From contig DXGV01000016.1 in NCBI GenBank assembly GCA_019113745.1, positions 56,998 through 120,997 on the forward strand: a stretch of 64,000 nucleotides of DNA, read 5' to 3'. The position numbers were made by a program, and so were the translations under genes. The notes beneath the pieces are model-generated. The model worked only from the letters and a program-made list of their open reading frames with translations, did not search any database and was not told where the DNA came from. The first letter of the stretch is position 1, and each line of letters starts with the position of its first letter. Below, piece after piece: positions 16,121-25,107 of the stretch. This DNA comes from Candidatus Blautia intestinavium (GTDB lineage: Bacteria > Bacillota > Clostridia > Lachnospirales > Lachnospiraceae).

Positions 16121-18316
16121 ATGTCAATAGTACTGAGTGAAAAAGAATCCTTATTTACACTGTATACAAAAACCAGTATGTACCAGATGAAAGTAGACGA
16201 TTACGGCGTCCTGCTTCATACTTATTATGGAAAAAAGACAGAGGTCTTTGATTATTCCTACCTGATCCAGAGACGTGATCACGGTTTTTCCGGAAACCCT
16301 TATCAGGCGGGTAATGACAGGACCTACTCTCTGGACACCCTCCCCCAGGAATATTCCTGCTTTGGAAGCGGGGATTACCGCCAGAGCGCCCTGTCTGTAA
16401 AATATCAGACAGGAGCGATGGCTCTGGAGCTCCGCTACAAAGATTATGAGATCCAGAAGGGCAAATATAAAATTCCAGGTCTTCCCGCCCTCTACGCCAT
16501 GGAGGAGAACCAGGCGGACACCCTGGTGATCACCATGAAGGACGATGTGGAAGATGTGTGTGTGAAACTGTATTACGGTGTTTTGGAAGATCTGGATGTA
16601 ATAACCAGGACCGTATGCGTGGAAAACAGGGGCGACGCTCCTGTTTTCCTGGAACGGGCCATGTCCCTGTGCCTTGACAGATCGTACGGCTCCTATGACT
16701 GGATAACCTTCTATGGAAAGCATGAAATGGAACGCCAGCTTTCCAGAACTCCTGTACACCACGGCCGTCAGGCTGTGGGAAGCTTAAGAGGAACCTCCAG
16801 CCATCAGTATAATCCTTTTGTGATACTGGCGGACAGCGGGGCCTCCGAGACGCAGGGAGAATGCTACGGATTTTCTCTTCTTTACAGTGGAAACTTCCTG
16901 GCGGAAGCGGAAATGGACCAGTTTAATCAGACAAGAGTAGTAATGGGAATCCACCCGGAGAATTTTTCTTACAAGCTGGAGCCGGGAGAGTGCTTCTGGA
17001 CTCCGGAAGCGGCCATGGTATACAGCGACGGGGGATTTGAAAAAATGTCTCATATTTACCACCGGGCAATCCGCAACAATCTTTGCAGAGGAAGATTCAA
17101 GCATGCCAGAAGACCTGTCCTTATGAACAACTGGGAAGGTACTTATTTTGATTTTACCGGTGAAAAGCTTCTTGAGATGGCGGAAAAAGCCGTCGGTCTT
17201 GGAATTGAACTCTTTGTTATGGACGACGGATGGTTCGGAAAAAGAGACACGGACAGCAGCGGTCTGGGAGACTGGCATGTAAATGAGAAAAAGCTGGGCT
17301 GTACGCTGACGGAGCTTTCTGACAGGATCCATGGAATGGGAATGAAATTCGGTATCTGGTATGAGCCGGAAGGGATTTCCGAGGACAGCAGCCTTTACCG
17401 GGAGCATCCGGACTGGGTGCTTCATGTGCCGGGACGCCGTCCGATGCGGGGAAGATATCAGCTTGTGCTTGATTTCTCCAGAGAAGACGTCCGTAATTAC
17501 ATTTTTGACCAGATGTGTGAAGTTCTGGATCAGGTGAAGGTGGATTACCTGAAATGGGATTTCAACCGCAGCATCAGCGACGTCTACTCCTCCAGGCTTC
17601 CTGCGGAACGTCAGGGAGAGGTTCCTCACCGGTATGTTCTTGGTCTTTATGAATTCCTGGAGCGCCTGGGCAGAAGATATCCGGATATGCTGATCGAGGG
17701 ATGCAGCGGAGGAGGCGGAAGATTCGACGCGGGAATGCTCTACTATACGCCTCAGATCTGGTGCAGTGACGACACGGATGCTGTTGAAAGACTGGAAATC
17801 CAGTACGGAACTTCATTCTGTTATCCGGTTTCCACTGTGGGAGCCCATGTTTCCGCCTGCCCGAACCACCAGACGGGAAGGACCACTCCGCTGAAGACGA
17901 GAGCGGTGGTGGCGATGGCCGGAACCTTTGGTTATGAGCTGGATCCCGGAAAACTTTCTGAAGAGGAAAAAGAGGAAGTAAGGAATCAGATCGCAGCTTT
18001 CAAGAAATATTATGAGCTGATCCAGGAGGGCGATTATTTCAGGCTGACAGACCCGGCCAGAGACGAACATTACGCTGCCTGGGAATTCGCGGATCAGGAA
18101 GGAAAAGAGGCTCTGCTTTCTGTAGTCGCCTCAAAAGTGCGGACTAACGATCCGCCGTCCAGAGTGCTTCTCCGCGGTCTTCGCGAGGATGCGGTCTACG
18201 AAATGAACGGAAAGGAATATCTGGGCGGAGCCCTGATGCACGGCGGATTCCCCCTGCCGGAAGCGTCTGAGGAGTACCAGAGCTGGATGTTCCATTTCCA
18301 GATAAAAGAAAAATAA
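16121..18316 (+). CDS. aga: GH36 alpha-galactosidase
   Basis: Cytoplasmic alpha-galactosidase of glycoside hydrolase family 36, 731 residues, releasing galactose from raffinose-family sugars and melibiose. Predicted nucleophile D480 lies in YLKWDFNRS and acid/base D550 in CSDDTDAVERL; their spacing of 70 matches characterised Bacillus-type enzymes. Other conserved parts are the N-terminal beta domain, FVMDDGWFGKRDTDSSGLGDW, FGIWYEPEGIS, GCSGGGGRFD and GAHVSACPNHQTGR. No signal peptide, so substrate must be imported by the adjacent ABC system. RBS AAAGGAG; 105 bp separate it from the permease gene with no terminator. Confidence 0.96.
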   Translation: MSIVLSEKESLFTLYTKTSMYQMKVDDYGVLLHTYYGKKTEVFDYSYLIQRRDHGFSGNPYQAGNDRTYSLDTLPQEYSCFGSGDYRQSALSVKYQTGAMALELRYKDYEIQKGKYKIPGLPALYAMEENQADTLVITMKDDVEDVCVKLYYGVLEDLDVITRTVCVENRGDAPVFLERAMSLCLDRSYGSYDWITFYGKHEMERQLSRTPVHHGRQAVGSLRGTSSHQYNPFVILADSGASETQGECYGFSLLYSGNFLAEAEMDQFNQTRVVMGIHPENFSYKLEPGECFWTPEAAMVYSDGGFEKMSHIYHRAIRNNLCRGRFKHARRPVLMNNWEGTYFDFTGEKLLEMAEKAVGLGIELFVMDDGWFGKRDTDSSGLGDWHVNEKKLGCTLTELSDRIHGMGMKFGIWYEPEGISEDSSLYREHPDWVLHVPGRRPMRGRYQLVLDFSREDVRNYIFDQMCEVLDQVKVDYLKWDFNRSISDVYSSRLPAERQGEVPHRYVLGLYEFLERLGRRYPDMLIEGCSGGGGRFDAGMLYYTPQIWCSDDTDAVERLEIQYGTSFCYPVSTVGAHVSACPNHQTGRTTPLKTRAVVAMAGTFGYELDPGKLSEEEKEEVRNQIAAFKKYYELIQEGDYFRLTDPARDEHYAAWEFADQEGKEALLSVVASKVRTNDPPSRVLLRGLREDAVYEMNGKEYLGGALMHGGFPLPEASEEYQSWMFHFQIKEK

Positions 18317-18336
18317 AAGATGTTTCATATGCGGCG

Positions 18337-18386
18337 AAGGCTGCTTCTGTTTCCCATTCCGGGGAGATAAGAGGCGGCCTTTTTTA
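18337..18386 (+). terminator. Terminator after the alpha-galactosidase gene
   Basis: AAGGCTGCTTCT (18337-18348) can pair with AGAGGCGGCCTT using G-U pairs, followed by TTTTT. Confidence 0.65.
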
Positions 18387-18387
18387 C

Positions 18388-18416
18388 TTGTAAGAACGCA
18401 TGTTTTTATGTATAAT
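18388..18416 (+). promoter_or_regulatory. pcrA promoter
   Basis: TTGTAA (18388-18393), 17-bp spacer, TATAAT (18411-18416), 48 bp before the pcrA start. Confidence 0.6.
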
Positions 18417-18464
18417 GAAAAAAGAGCGCCGCGGCGGATGCGGTCAAACGCTAAAGGAGAAAAC

Positions 18465-20696
18465 ATGAACATCTATGAAACATTGAACGATATGCAGCAG
18501 GAAGCTGTCCGTCATACAGAGGGGCCTCTTCTGATCCTGGCCGGAGCAGGTTCGGGAAAGACCAGAGTGCTGACTCACAGGATCGCTTATCTGATCGGAG
18601 AAAAGGGGGTAAAGCCATGGAATATTCTGGCTATCACCTTCACGAATAAGGCTGCTCAGGAAATGCGTGAGCGTGTAGACAGAATTGTCGGAAGCGACGC
18701 CGGAAGCGTCTGGGTTTCTACGTTTCATTCCACCTGCGTAAGGATCCTGCGAAGATATATCGACCGTCTCGGATACGATAATAATTTTACCATTTATGAT
18801 ACCGACGACCAGAAAACCCTGATGAAAGAAGTGTGCAGGAAGATGAATGTGGATACGAAGCTGTTTAAGGAGCGCGCTCTTCTGGGGGCGATTTCCCACG
18901 CGAAGGACGAGCTGGTCACGCCGGATGAGATGGCAGGGAACGCGGCCGGAGATTTCAGGGAGGAGCGGATCGCGGAAATCTACAGAGAATATCAGAACGC
19001 TCTCAGAAGGAACAACGCCCTCGATTTCGATGATCTGATCGTAAAGACGGTGGAACTTTTTCAGAACTGCGGAGAAGTGCTGGAATCCTACCAGGAAAGA
19101 TTCCGCTATATCATGGTGGATGAGTATCAGGATACAAATACTGCCCAGTTTAAATTTGTAAGCCTTCTGGCGTCAAAGTACGAAAACCTCTGTGTGGTAG
19201 GCGACGACGACCAGTCGATCTATAAATTCCGGGGCGCCAATATCGGAAACATCTTGGGATTTGAAAGAGTATTTCCCCAGGCGAAGGTTGTGCGCCTGGA
19301 GCAGAATTACCGTTCTACGCAGAATATTCTGGACGCCGCCAATGAAGTGATCGCCAACAATACCGAGAGGAAAGAAAAACGGCTGTGGACGGAAAATCCG
19401 GAAGGGGAAAAGATCCACTTCCGGCAGTTCATGAACGGCTTTGAGGAAGCGGAATATGTGATAGGGGATATTGCGAAAGGCAGAAGAGAGGGAAAGCTGA
19501 ATTACCGCGACTGCGCCATCCTTTACCGGACAAACGCCCAGTCCAGGCTTTTTGAGGAGAAGTGTCTTCTGGCCAATATTCCTTATAAGATCGTCGGCGG
19601 GGTGAACTTTTACGCCCGCAGGGAGATCAAAGATCTTCTGAGCTATATGAAAACAGTGGACAACGCCGCCGACGACCTGGCGGTGCGCCGTATTCTCAAC
19701 GTGCCGAAAAGAGGGATAGGGGCAACCACGATCACCCGCGTTCAGAATTATGCGGATGAAATGCAGGTCAGCTTTTATGACGCGCTTCGCGCGGCGGAGG
19801 AAATCCCGTCTATCGGACGCGCTGCATCGAAGATCGAGGGATTTGTGACTTTTATCCAGTCGCTGAAAAGCAAAGCCCAGGCTTATACGGTGGAAGAGAT
19901 TCTGGAAGAGATCATAGATCTTACCGGATATGTGGACGAGCTTAAGGCGGAAGATACAGAGGAATCAAGAGCCAGGATTGAAAATATAGACGAGCTGGTT
20001 TCCAAAACAGTCAGCTATCAGGAGGCTATGGCAGCGGAGGGAAGAGAGGCGTCGCTTTCGGGCTTCCTGGAGGAGATTGCTCTGATAGCGGACATTGACA
20101 CTGTAGACCCGGGGCAGGATTACGTGCTTCTTATGACGCTCCACAGCGCCAAGGGACTTGAATTTCCTTATGTGTATATGGCGGGAATGGAAGACGGGAT
20201 TTTCCCCAGCAGTATGTGTATTTTTTCATCGGATCTCTCTGATATGGAGGAAGAGAGGCGCCTGTGCTACGTAGGGATCACCAGGGCCATGAAGGAACTG
20301 ACGCTGACCTGCGCCCAGCAGAGAATGGTGAGGGGAGAAACCCAGTATAACCGTGTTTCGCGGTTTGTGCGTGAAATTCCGAGAGAGCTTGTGGAGCTGG
20401 GGCATACCATCCGGGAGCAAAAGCCCAAAATTCCGGAGGAGTCCCCCGGAAGGAACAGCTATATGCAGATGAAGATGGCGTTCCAGGCCAGGGCCTTCCA
20501 GCCACAGAATTTTAAAGTGACGAAGGCGGAATCTCTGGATTATGACGTGGGAGATACGGTCCGTCATGTGAAATTCGGCGTGGGAATTGTAAAGAATATT
20601 GTGGAAGGCGGAAGAGATTACGAGGTGACAGTGGATTTTGACAGGGCCGGTGTAAAGAAAATGTTCGCCGGATTTGCAAAACTGAAGAAAATCTAA
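18465..20696 (+). CDS. pcrA: ATP-dependent DNA helicase PcrA (UvrD/Rep family)
   Basis: 743-residue SF1A helicase that unwinds DNA 3' to 5' in repair and in removal of RecA or stalled polymerase. Motifs: LNDMQQEAV (Q motif), AGAGSGKTRVLTHRIAYL (I), ITFTNKAAQEMRERV (Ia), FHSTCVRILRR, VDEYQDTN (II), VGDDDQSIYKFRGA (III), LEQNYRST (IV), LMTLHSAKGLEF (V), EERRLCYVGITRA (VI). The C-terminal Tudor-like segment (VGDTVRHVKFGVGIV) that binds RNA polymerase is present. Start at 18465 follows AAAGGAGAAAAC; an upstream ATG at 18408 would add 19 non-conserved residues. Confidence 0.96.
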   Translation: MNIYETLNDMQQEAVRHTEGPLLILAGAGSGKTRVLTHRIAYLIGEKGVKPWNILAITFTNKAAQEMRERVDRIVGSDAGSVWVSTFHSTCVRILRRYIDRLGYDNNFTIYDTDDQKTLMKEVCRKMNVDTKLFKERALLGAISHAKDELVTPDEMAGNAAGDFREERIAEIYREYQNALRRNNALDFDDLIVKTVELFQNCGEVLESYQERFRYIMVDEYQDTNTAQFKFVSLLASKYENLCVVGDDDQSIYKFRGANIGNILGFERVFPQAKVVRLEQNYRSTQNILDAANEVIANNTERKEKRLWTENPEGEKIHFRQFMNGFEEAEYVIGDIAKGRREGKLNYRDCAILYRTNAQSRLFEEKCLLANIPYKIVGGVNFYARREIKDLLSYMKTVDNAADDLAVRRILNVPKRGIGATTITRVQNYADEMQVSFYDALRAAEEIPSIGRAASKIEGFVTFIQSLKSKAQAYTVEEILEEIIDLTGYVDELKAEDTEESRARIENIDELVSKTVSYQEAMAAEGREASLSGFLEEIALIADIDTVDPGQDYVLLMTLHSAKGLEFPYVYMAGMEDGIFPSSMCIFSSDLSDMEEERRLCYVGITRAMKELTLTCAQQRMVRGETQYNRVSRFVREIPRELVELGHTIREQKPKIPEESPGRNSYMQMKMAFQARAFQPQNFKVTKAESLDYDVGDTVRHVKFGVGIVKNIVEGGRDYEVTVDFDRAGVKKMFAGFAKLKKI

Positions 20697-20792
20697 AATT
20701 TTAGATAATTTATGGTAAAATGAAAGGGATAGTGGTATACTAGGAGTTACAAGAAAATGAGTGCAGGTAACAGAAATCAGAAGGAAGAGAGG

Positions 20793-21032
20793 ATGGTACG
20801 CACTATGAATATGAATGCGAAAATCGAAGAATTACTGGCGGTTTTAAAGAAAAAGGAAGACGAAAAGCAGAAAAATACAGTCCTCTGGGTACTGGCAATC
20901 ATTGGTACTGTTGCGGCAGTAACCGGAATTGCATTTGCTGTATATCGTTTCTTTGCTCCGGATTATCTGGAAGACTTTGAAGAGGATTTCGATGACGACT
21001 TCGACGATTACTTTGAAGACGAAGAAGAATAA
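20793..21032 (+). CDS. Small membrane protein with acidic C-terminal tail
   Basis: About 79 residues. A charged N-terminal helix (KIEELLAVLKKKEDEKQKN) leads into one transmembrane helix (TVLWVLAIIGTVAAVTGIAFAVYRFF), then a strongly acidic tail made almost only of Asp, Glu, Phe and Tyr (DYLEDFEEDFDDDF...). The start at 20793 has AAGGAAG seven bases upstream; 20805 is an alternative. I recognise similar small proteins beside pcrA in Lachnospiraceae but no named function. The acidic tail could bind divalent cations or basic partners; this is only a guess. Confidence 0.7.
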   Translation: MVRTMNMNAKIEELLAVLKKKEDEKQKNTVLWVLAIIGTVAAVTGIAFAVYRFFAPDYLEDFEEDFDDDFDDYFEDEEE

Positions 21033-21139
21033 AGGATTGACCAGCGGCTCCGGTTTTACCGGGGCTGTTTTACTTGACGAAACAGCGTCAGTGTACAGGA
21101 AGCGGATATCCTGAAAATAAAAACAGGAACGGGTGAAGA

Positions 21140-22534
21140 ATGAAAAAAGGCGAGATATATGAAGGAATTATTGAAAAAGTAGAGTTTCCCAATAAGGGAT
21201 GGATTGAGACGGACGGGCAGAAAGTAATGGTAAAAAACGGGATCCCCGGACAGAAAGTTCAATTTGCGGTTCAGAAAAAAAGAGCGGGCAGATTCCAGGG
21301 CCGTATCCTTGAGGTGCTGGAAAAATCACCGCTGGAGACGAGAGAGCCGGTGTGCGGCGTTTTCCCCCGCTGCGGAGGCTGTATGTACCAGACGATGTCA
21401 TATGAAGCCCAGCTCGATATGAAGGAACGCCAGATCCGGGAGCTGCTGGAACCGGTGATGATCCGGGCAGGACAGACAGACGCTCAGGGAGGCGCGGACT
21501 ATATCTGGGAGGGAATCCACGGAAGTCCAAAGGAGTTCGGCTACAGAAATAAAATGGAATTTTCTTTTGGCGACGAATATAAGGACGGCCCTCTCTCTCT
21601 GGGACTGCACAGAAAGGGAAGCACATACGACGTGCTGAATACGGACGACTGTAAGCTGGTCCATAAGGACATGACAAAGATCCTGGTGTGCGTGAGGGAT
21701 TATTTTCGGGAAAGAAATGTTCCCTATTATAAAAAGATGCAGCATACAGGATATCTGAGACATCTTCTCCTGCGCAGAGGAGTGACTACAGGCGAGATTC
21801 TGGTGCATCTTGTTACTACCAGCCAGGAGGATATGGATCTGGAACCACTGAAAGAGACGCTTCTGGGCCTGAAACTGGAGGGGAAGATCGTGGGGATCAT
21901 GCATCTGATCAATGACTCTCTTTCAGATGTGGTAAAAAGTGATGAGACAAGGATTTTGTATGGCAGAGACTGGTTTTATGAAACGCTTCTGGGTCTGAAA
22001 TTCCGGATCAGCACCTTTTCTTTTTTTCAGCCGAATTCCCTGGCGGCGGAGGTTCTTTATTCTGTTGTCAGAGAATATATTGGAGAAACGAAAGGTATGG
22101 AAGTCTTTGATCTCTACAGCGGTACGGGGACTATCGCCCAGCTTCTCGCTCCTGTTGCAAAAGAAGTAGTGGGAGTGGAAATCGTGGAGGAGGCTGTAAG
22201 GGCGGCCGGAGAAAACGCGGCTCTTAACGGACTGGATAACTGCAGGTTTATTGCCGGGGACGTATTAAAGACGCTGGACGGACTGGAAGAAAAGCCGGAC
22301 GCGATCATTCTCGATCCGCCCAGGGAGGGGATACATCCGAAGGCCCTTCCAAAGATCCTTTCCTATGGCGTGGAAAGAATCGTATATGTATCCTGCAAGG
22401 CTACCAGCCTGGCCCGGGATCTGGAAAGCTTTTTTGAGGCGGGCTACCGTCTGGAAAAAGCCTGCTGCGTGGATCAGTTCTGCGAAACAGTCTGGATCGA
22501 GACTGTAGTACTGCTGAAAAAAAGCAGAGAGTGA
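21140..22534 (+). CDS. rlmD: 23S rRNA (uracil-C5)-methyltransferase RlmD/RumA family
   Basis: 464-residue SAM-dependent RNA m5U methyltransferase. An N-terminal TRAM domain (residues 1 to about 60, KKGEIYEGIIEKVEFPNKGW) precedes iron-sulfur cysteines C72-x5-C78-x2-C81 (CGVFPRCGGC). Then come the RNA-binding region (KEFGYRNKMEFSFGDEY), RTGEI-like GVTTGEILVHLVTT, the SAM motif DLYSGTGTIAQLLA, ILDPPREGIHPK, and the catalytic Cys in VYVSCKATSLARDL. In Firmicutes close homologues are called RlmD or RlmCD and modify U747/U1939; which one cannot be told here. Next gene starts within a few bases. Confidence 0.93.
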   Translation: MKKGEIYEGIIEKVEFPNKGWIETDGQKVMVKNGIPGQKVQFAVQKKRAGRFQGRILEVLEKSPLETREPVCGVFPRCGGCMYQTMSYEAQLDMKERQIRELLEPVMIRAGQTDAQGGADYIWEGIHGSPKEFGYRNKMEFSFGDEYKDGPLSLGLHRKGSTYDVLNTDDCKLVHKDMTKILVCVRDYFRERNVPYYKKMQHTGYLRHLLLRRGVTTGEILVHLVTTSQEDMDLEPLKETLLGLKLEGKIVGIMHLINDSLSDVVKSDETRILYGRDWFYETLLGLKFRISTFSFFQPNSLAAEVLYSVVREYIGETKGMEVFDLYSGTGTIAQLLAPVAKEVVGVEIVEEAVRAAGENAALNGLDNCRFIAGDVLKTLDGLEEKPDAIILDPPREGIHPKALPKILSYGVERIVYVSCKATSLARDLESFFEAGYRLEKACCVDQFCETVWIETVVLLKKSRE

Positions 22535-22551
22535 CATCATGGAGGGACAAA

Positions 22552-23613
22552 GTGGAGCGAAAGAAAAAATTTATTGTGAATGTTGTGTTTTATGCCTTGA
22601 TTCTGGTTCTGGTGTGGGTGGGATTTAAGTATCTCGTCACGCCGATGATGCCGTTTATCATCGCGTTTTTTGTGGCAGCGCTGCTTCAGATACCTGTCAG
22701 AAAGCTGAAGATACCGCCGAAGAGGAAAAAGCTGGCGTCGATCGTTTCCTGTGTGATCTTTTACGGGATCCTGTTTCTTCTGGCAGCATGGGCAGGGCTG
22801 AAGCTTCTTGACGGACTGGAAAATCTGATACGGAAAGTTCCGTATCTTTATAATACAACAGTTGTTCCGGTGTTCGAGACGATTTCTGAATACCTGGAGG
22901 AATCCATGGACAATGTGCATCCTTCTGTGGCCCATACCATTGAAAATTCTTTTAATGAAATGACAAGCAACCTGGGAAGCTATGTATCCAGTTTTTCAAT
23001 GAAGGTAGTACAGATCCTGTCCGGAGGAATCAGCGGAATCCCGGCCTTTGTGATCAAGCTTGTGATCACTGTGGTGGCGACCTTCTTTTTTGCGGGAGAT
23101 TACGACGGGATACTGGCTTTTTTCAAAAAGTTTCTGAGCCCGAAACAGGAGGCTATGGTCAACAAGGCGAAATCTTATGTGAAAAATGTACTCTTTATAT
23201 ATATAAGATCATACACGCTTCTGTTTCTTATCACCTTCGGAGAGCTGTGCCTGGGACTTTTTATTCTCGGAATCCCCTATCCGGTGCTGATCGCCCTTGG
23301 GATCGCTGTTTTTGATATCCTTCCGGTGCTGGGAACAGGAGGTATCCTTCTCCCCTGGGCGGCCATTCTTTTCATTATGAAGGAACATGGCCTGGCGTTC
23401 GGCGTACTTTTGCTCTATCTGATCATTCTGGTGGTAAGGAATATGCTGGAGCCCCGTATCGTAGGCAAGCAGATAGGACTTCATCCGCTGGCTACTCTTG
23501 CGGCTCTGTTCCTTGGCCTGAAACTTCTCGGACTGGTAGGGCTGGTGGCTTTCCCGGTTGCCCTTACCGTGCTTGTGAATTTCAGCAAAGAAGAACTGCA
23601 GGAAAAGCTGTAG
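22552..23613 (+). CDS. AI-2E family transporter
   Basis: 353-residue membrane protein of the AI-2E (PerM/YdbI) family with about seven to eight transmembrane helices. Family marks include the paired N-terminal helices around YLVTPMMPFIIAFFVAALLQIPV, the extracellular loop with EYLEESMDNVHPSV, and the C-terminal GIPYPVLIALGIAVFDILPVLGTGGILLPWA and LVVRNMLEPRIVGKQIGLHPL. Despite the name, many members are Na+/H+ antiporters or have unknown substrates. GTG at 22552 has GGAGGGACAAA in front and is preferred; GTG at 22531 overlaps the rlmD stop without a ribosome site. Confidence 0.88.
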   Translation: MERKKKFIVNVVFYALILVLVWVGFKYLVTPMMPFIIAFFVAALLQIPVRKLKIPPKRKKLASIVSCVIFYGILFLLAAWAGLKLLDGLENLIRKVPYLYNTTVVPVFETISEYLEESMDNVHPSVAHTIENSFNEMTSNLGSYVSSFSMKVVQILSGGISGIPAFVIKLVITVVATFFFAGDYDGILAFFKKFLSPKQEAMVNKAKSYVKNVLFIYIRSYTLLFLITFGELCLGLFILGIPYPVLIALGIAVFDILPVLGTGGILLPWAAILFIMKEHGLAFGVLLLYLIILVVRNMLEPRIVGKQIGLHPLATLAALFLGLKLLGLVGLVAFPVALTVLVNFSKEELQEKL

Positions 23614-23657
23614 AGAAGAACACGAAAGGAAAATAGCAGGAAAGGCGGGGAACATTT

Positions 23658-24020
23658 ATGGCGGAAGAAAAAGAAATCCTGTGCTGTGAGGCAGAAGAGA
23701 TACATGAGGAGCTGTTAAAAATTGTAAATGAAACCATGCCGGAAGGCCGGGAAATGGATGCTCTTGCAGAACTTTTCAAAGTTTTTGGCGATCCTACAAG
23801 GATCCGTATTCTTTTTATCCTTTTTGAGACGGAGGTTTGCGTCTGCGATCTTGCCAAAGCGCTGAATATGACCCAGTCCGCAGTATCTCACCAGCTCAGG
23901 ATACTGAAGCAGAGCAGGCTGGTGAAGAACCGGAGAGAGGGAAAGTCTGTTTTTTACTCTCTGGCGGATGAACATGTGAGAACGATCATCGCCCAGGGCC
24001 GCGAGCACATTCTGGAATAA
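23658..24020 (+). CDS. ArsR/SmtB-family metal-responsive repressor
   Basis: 120-residue winged-helix repressor. HTH core: LFKVFGDPTRIRILFILFE, DLAKALNMTQSAVSHQLRILKQSRLV, and wing KNRREGKSVFYSL. Both known types of metal site are present. Thiols C9, C10, C61 and C63 (EVCVCDL) form an alpha3N-like site as in CadC. D104, H106, H117 and E120 match the alpha5 zinc site of SmtB with identical spacing. A Zn/Cd/Pb-type sensor is therefore likely. No P-type ATPase or cation-diffusion gene is adjacent; the neighbours are an AI-2E transporter upstream and an XdhC-type gene downstream. Confidence 0.9.
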   Translation: MAEEKEILCCEAEEIHEELLKIVNETMPEGREMDALAELFKVFGDPTRIRILFILFETEVCVCDLAKALNMTQSAVSHQLRILKQSRLVKNRREGKSVFYSLADEHVRTIIAQGREHILE

Positions 24021-24069
24021 CGGCGGGCGGCTTTATCAGGAGGATTCGGAGAAAAAGAGGTGACGAAAG

Positions 24070-25107
24070 CTGAACAAACAGGAAATATACAGGCTTTTAT
24101 GGGAAAACAGAGAAAGAGATAATATTCTGGCAACAGTTGTAGAAGGAGAGGGAAAGGGCGCCAGATTTTTCTTCTCAGACGGAAGGCTTTTGGGAGCAAC
24201 AGAGGAGAACCTGCTTTCTGAGGAGGAAAAAAAGCTTTTGGCCTGCTGTAAAGAAAGCGGAATAATGGAGATGGGAGGGCGGAAAATTTTTGCGGAGCGT
24301 TTAAGAAGACCCGACCATCTGGTGATCTGCGGCGGCGGCCATGTGGCGCAGCAGACGGCTCTCCTGGCAAAACAGACAGGATTCCGTGTGACGGCGCTGG
24401 AGGACAGGCCCCTTTTTGCCGACGCGATGCGCAGAGCAGGAGCAGATGAAGTGATCTGCGATAATTTTGAAAGCGGTCTGAAAAAGATAGCCGGAAGCAG
24501 CAGCACCTGTTTTCTGATCCTTACCAGGGGGCACCGTTACGACGGGATCTGCCTGCGTGCCGTCCTTCAAAAAGAGAGGGCGTATGTAGGAATGATGGCA
24601 AGCAGAGGGCGCGCCGCTGCCATGAGAAAAGAGCTGGCGGGAGAGGGGACGCCCCGGGAGGCGCTGGAAGAACTTCATTCCCCGGTGGGACTGTCCATTC
24701 ATGCGGAAACTCCGGCGGAAATAGCGGTGTCTGTCATTGCGGAGCTGATCATGAACAAAAATAAGACAAAAAAGACCAGCGGCTATGATGACGCGCTTCT
24801 AAAATGCCTTACGGCAGACCCTGCGGAAAACAGGAAGATGGCTCTGGCAACGATCATTTCCCGAAGAGGCTCCGCTCCCCGGGAGATCGGGACGAAGATG
24901 ATCGTGACTCCGGACGGGAAGACGGTGGGAACTATCGGCGGGGGCTGTATGGAAAGCAGGATCATACATCAGTGCCTCAGTCTTCTGAGGGAAGATACGT
25001 CCGCCTTTCAAAGCCGTGTAGTCCAGGAAAACATGACTGCGCAGGAGGCCGGGGAAGAAGGACTCGTCTGCGGAGGCGCCATTCAGGTTTATCTGGAGGT
25101 GTTTTAA
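24070..25107 (+). CDS. XdhC-family molybdenum hydroxylase maturation protein, apparent CTG start
   Basis: Protein of the XdhC/CoxI family, which inserts or sulfurates the molybdenum cofactor of xanthine dehydrogenase-like enzymes. Layout: N-terminal segment (LNKQEIYRLLWENRERDNILATVV) that looks like a degenerate XdhC_CoxI unit; Rossmann domain near residues 75-215 (HLVICGGGHVAQQTALLAKQ, LILTRGHRYD, YVGMMASRGR); then a complete XdhC_CoxI unit at the C-terminus (LATIISRRGSAPREIGTKM, TIGGGCMES, GLVCGGAI). No ATG or GTG lies in frame before the conserved start; CTG at 24070 has AGAGGTG eight bases upstream. The first conventional alternative, TTG at 24190, would remove 40 conserved residues. No molybdenum hydroxylase gene lies in the window. 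Confidence 0.78.
   Translation: MNKQEIYRLLWENRERDNILATVVEGEGKGARFFFSDGRLLGATEENLLSEEEKKLLACCKESGIMEMGGRKIFAERLRRPDHLVICGGGHVAQQTALLAKQTGFRVTALEDRPLFADAMRRAGADEVICDNFESGLKKIAGSSSTCFLILTRGHRYDGICLRAVLQKERAYVGMMASRGRAAAMRKELAGEGTPREALEELHSPVGLSIHAETPAEIAVSVIAELIMNKNKTKKTSGYDDALLKCLTADPAENRKMALATIISRRGSAPREIGTKMIVTPDGKTVGTIGGGCMESRIIHQCLSLLREDTSAFQSRVVQENMTAQEAGEEGLVCGGAIQVYLEVF

Noticed and set aside
20691..20706. Perfect 16-bp palindrome ATCTAAAATTTTAGAT across the pcrA stop
   Set aside because: Pure AT-rich, no T-run for a terminator, and no gene nearby needing an operator there; likely chance.
24190..25107. TTG at 24190 as the start of the XdhC-type gene
   Set aside because: No ribosome site, and it removes a conserved N-terminal stretch that is open and in frame back to 24070.
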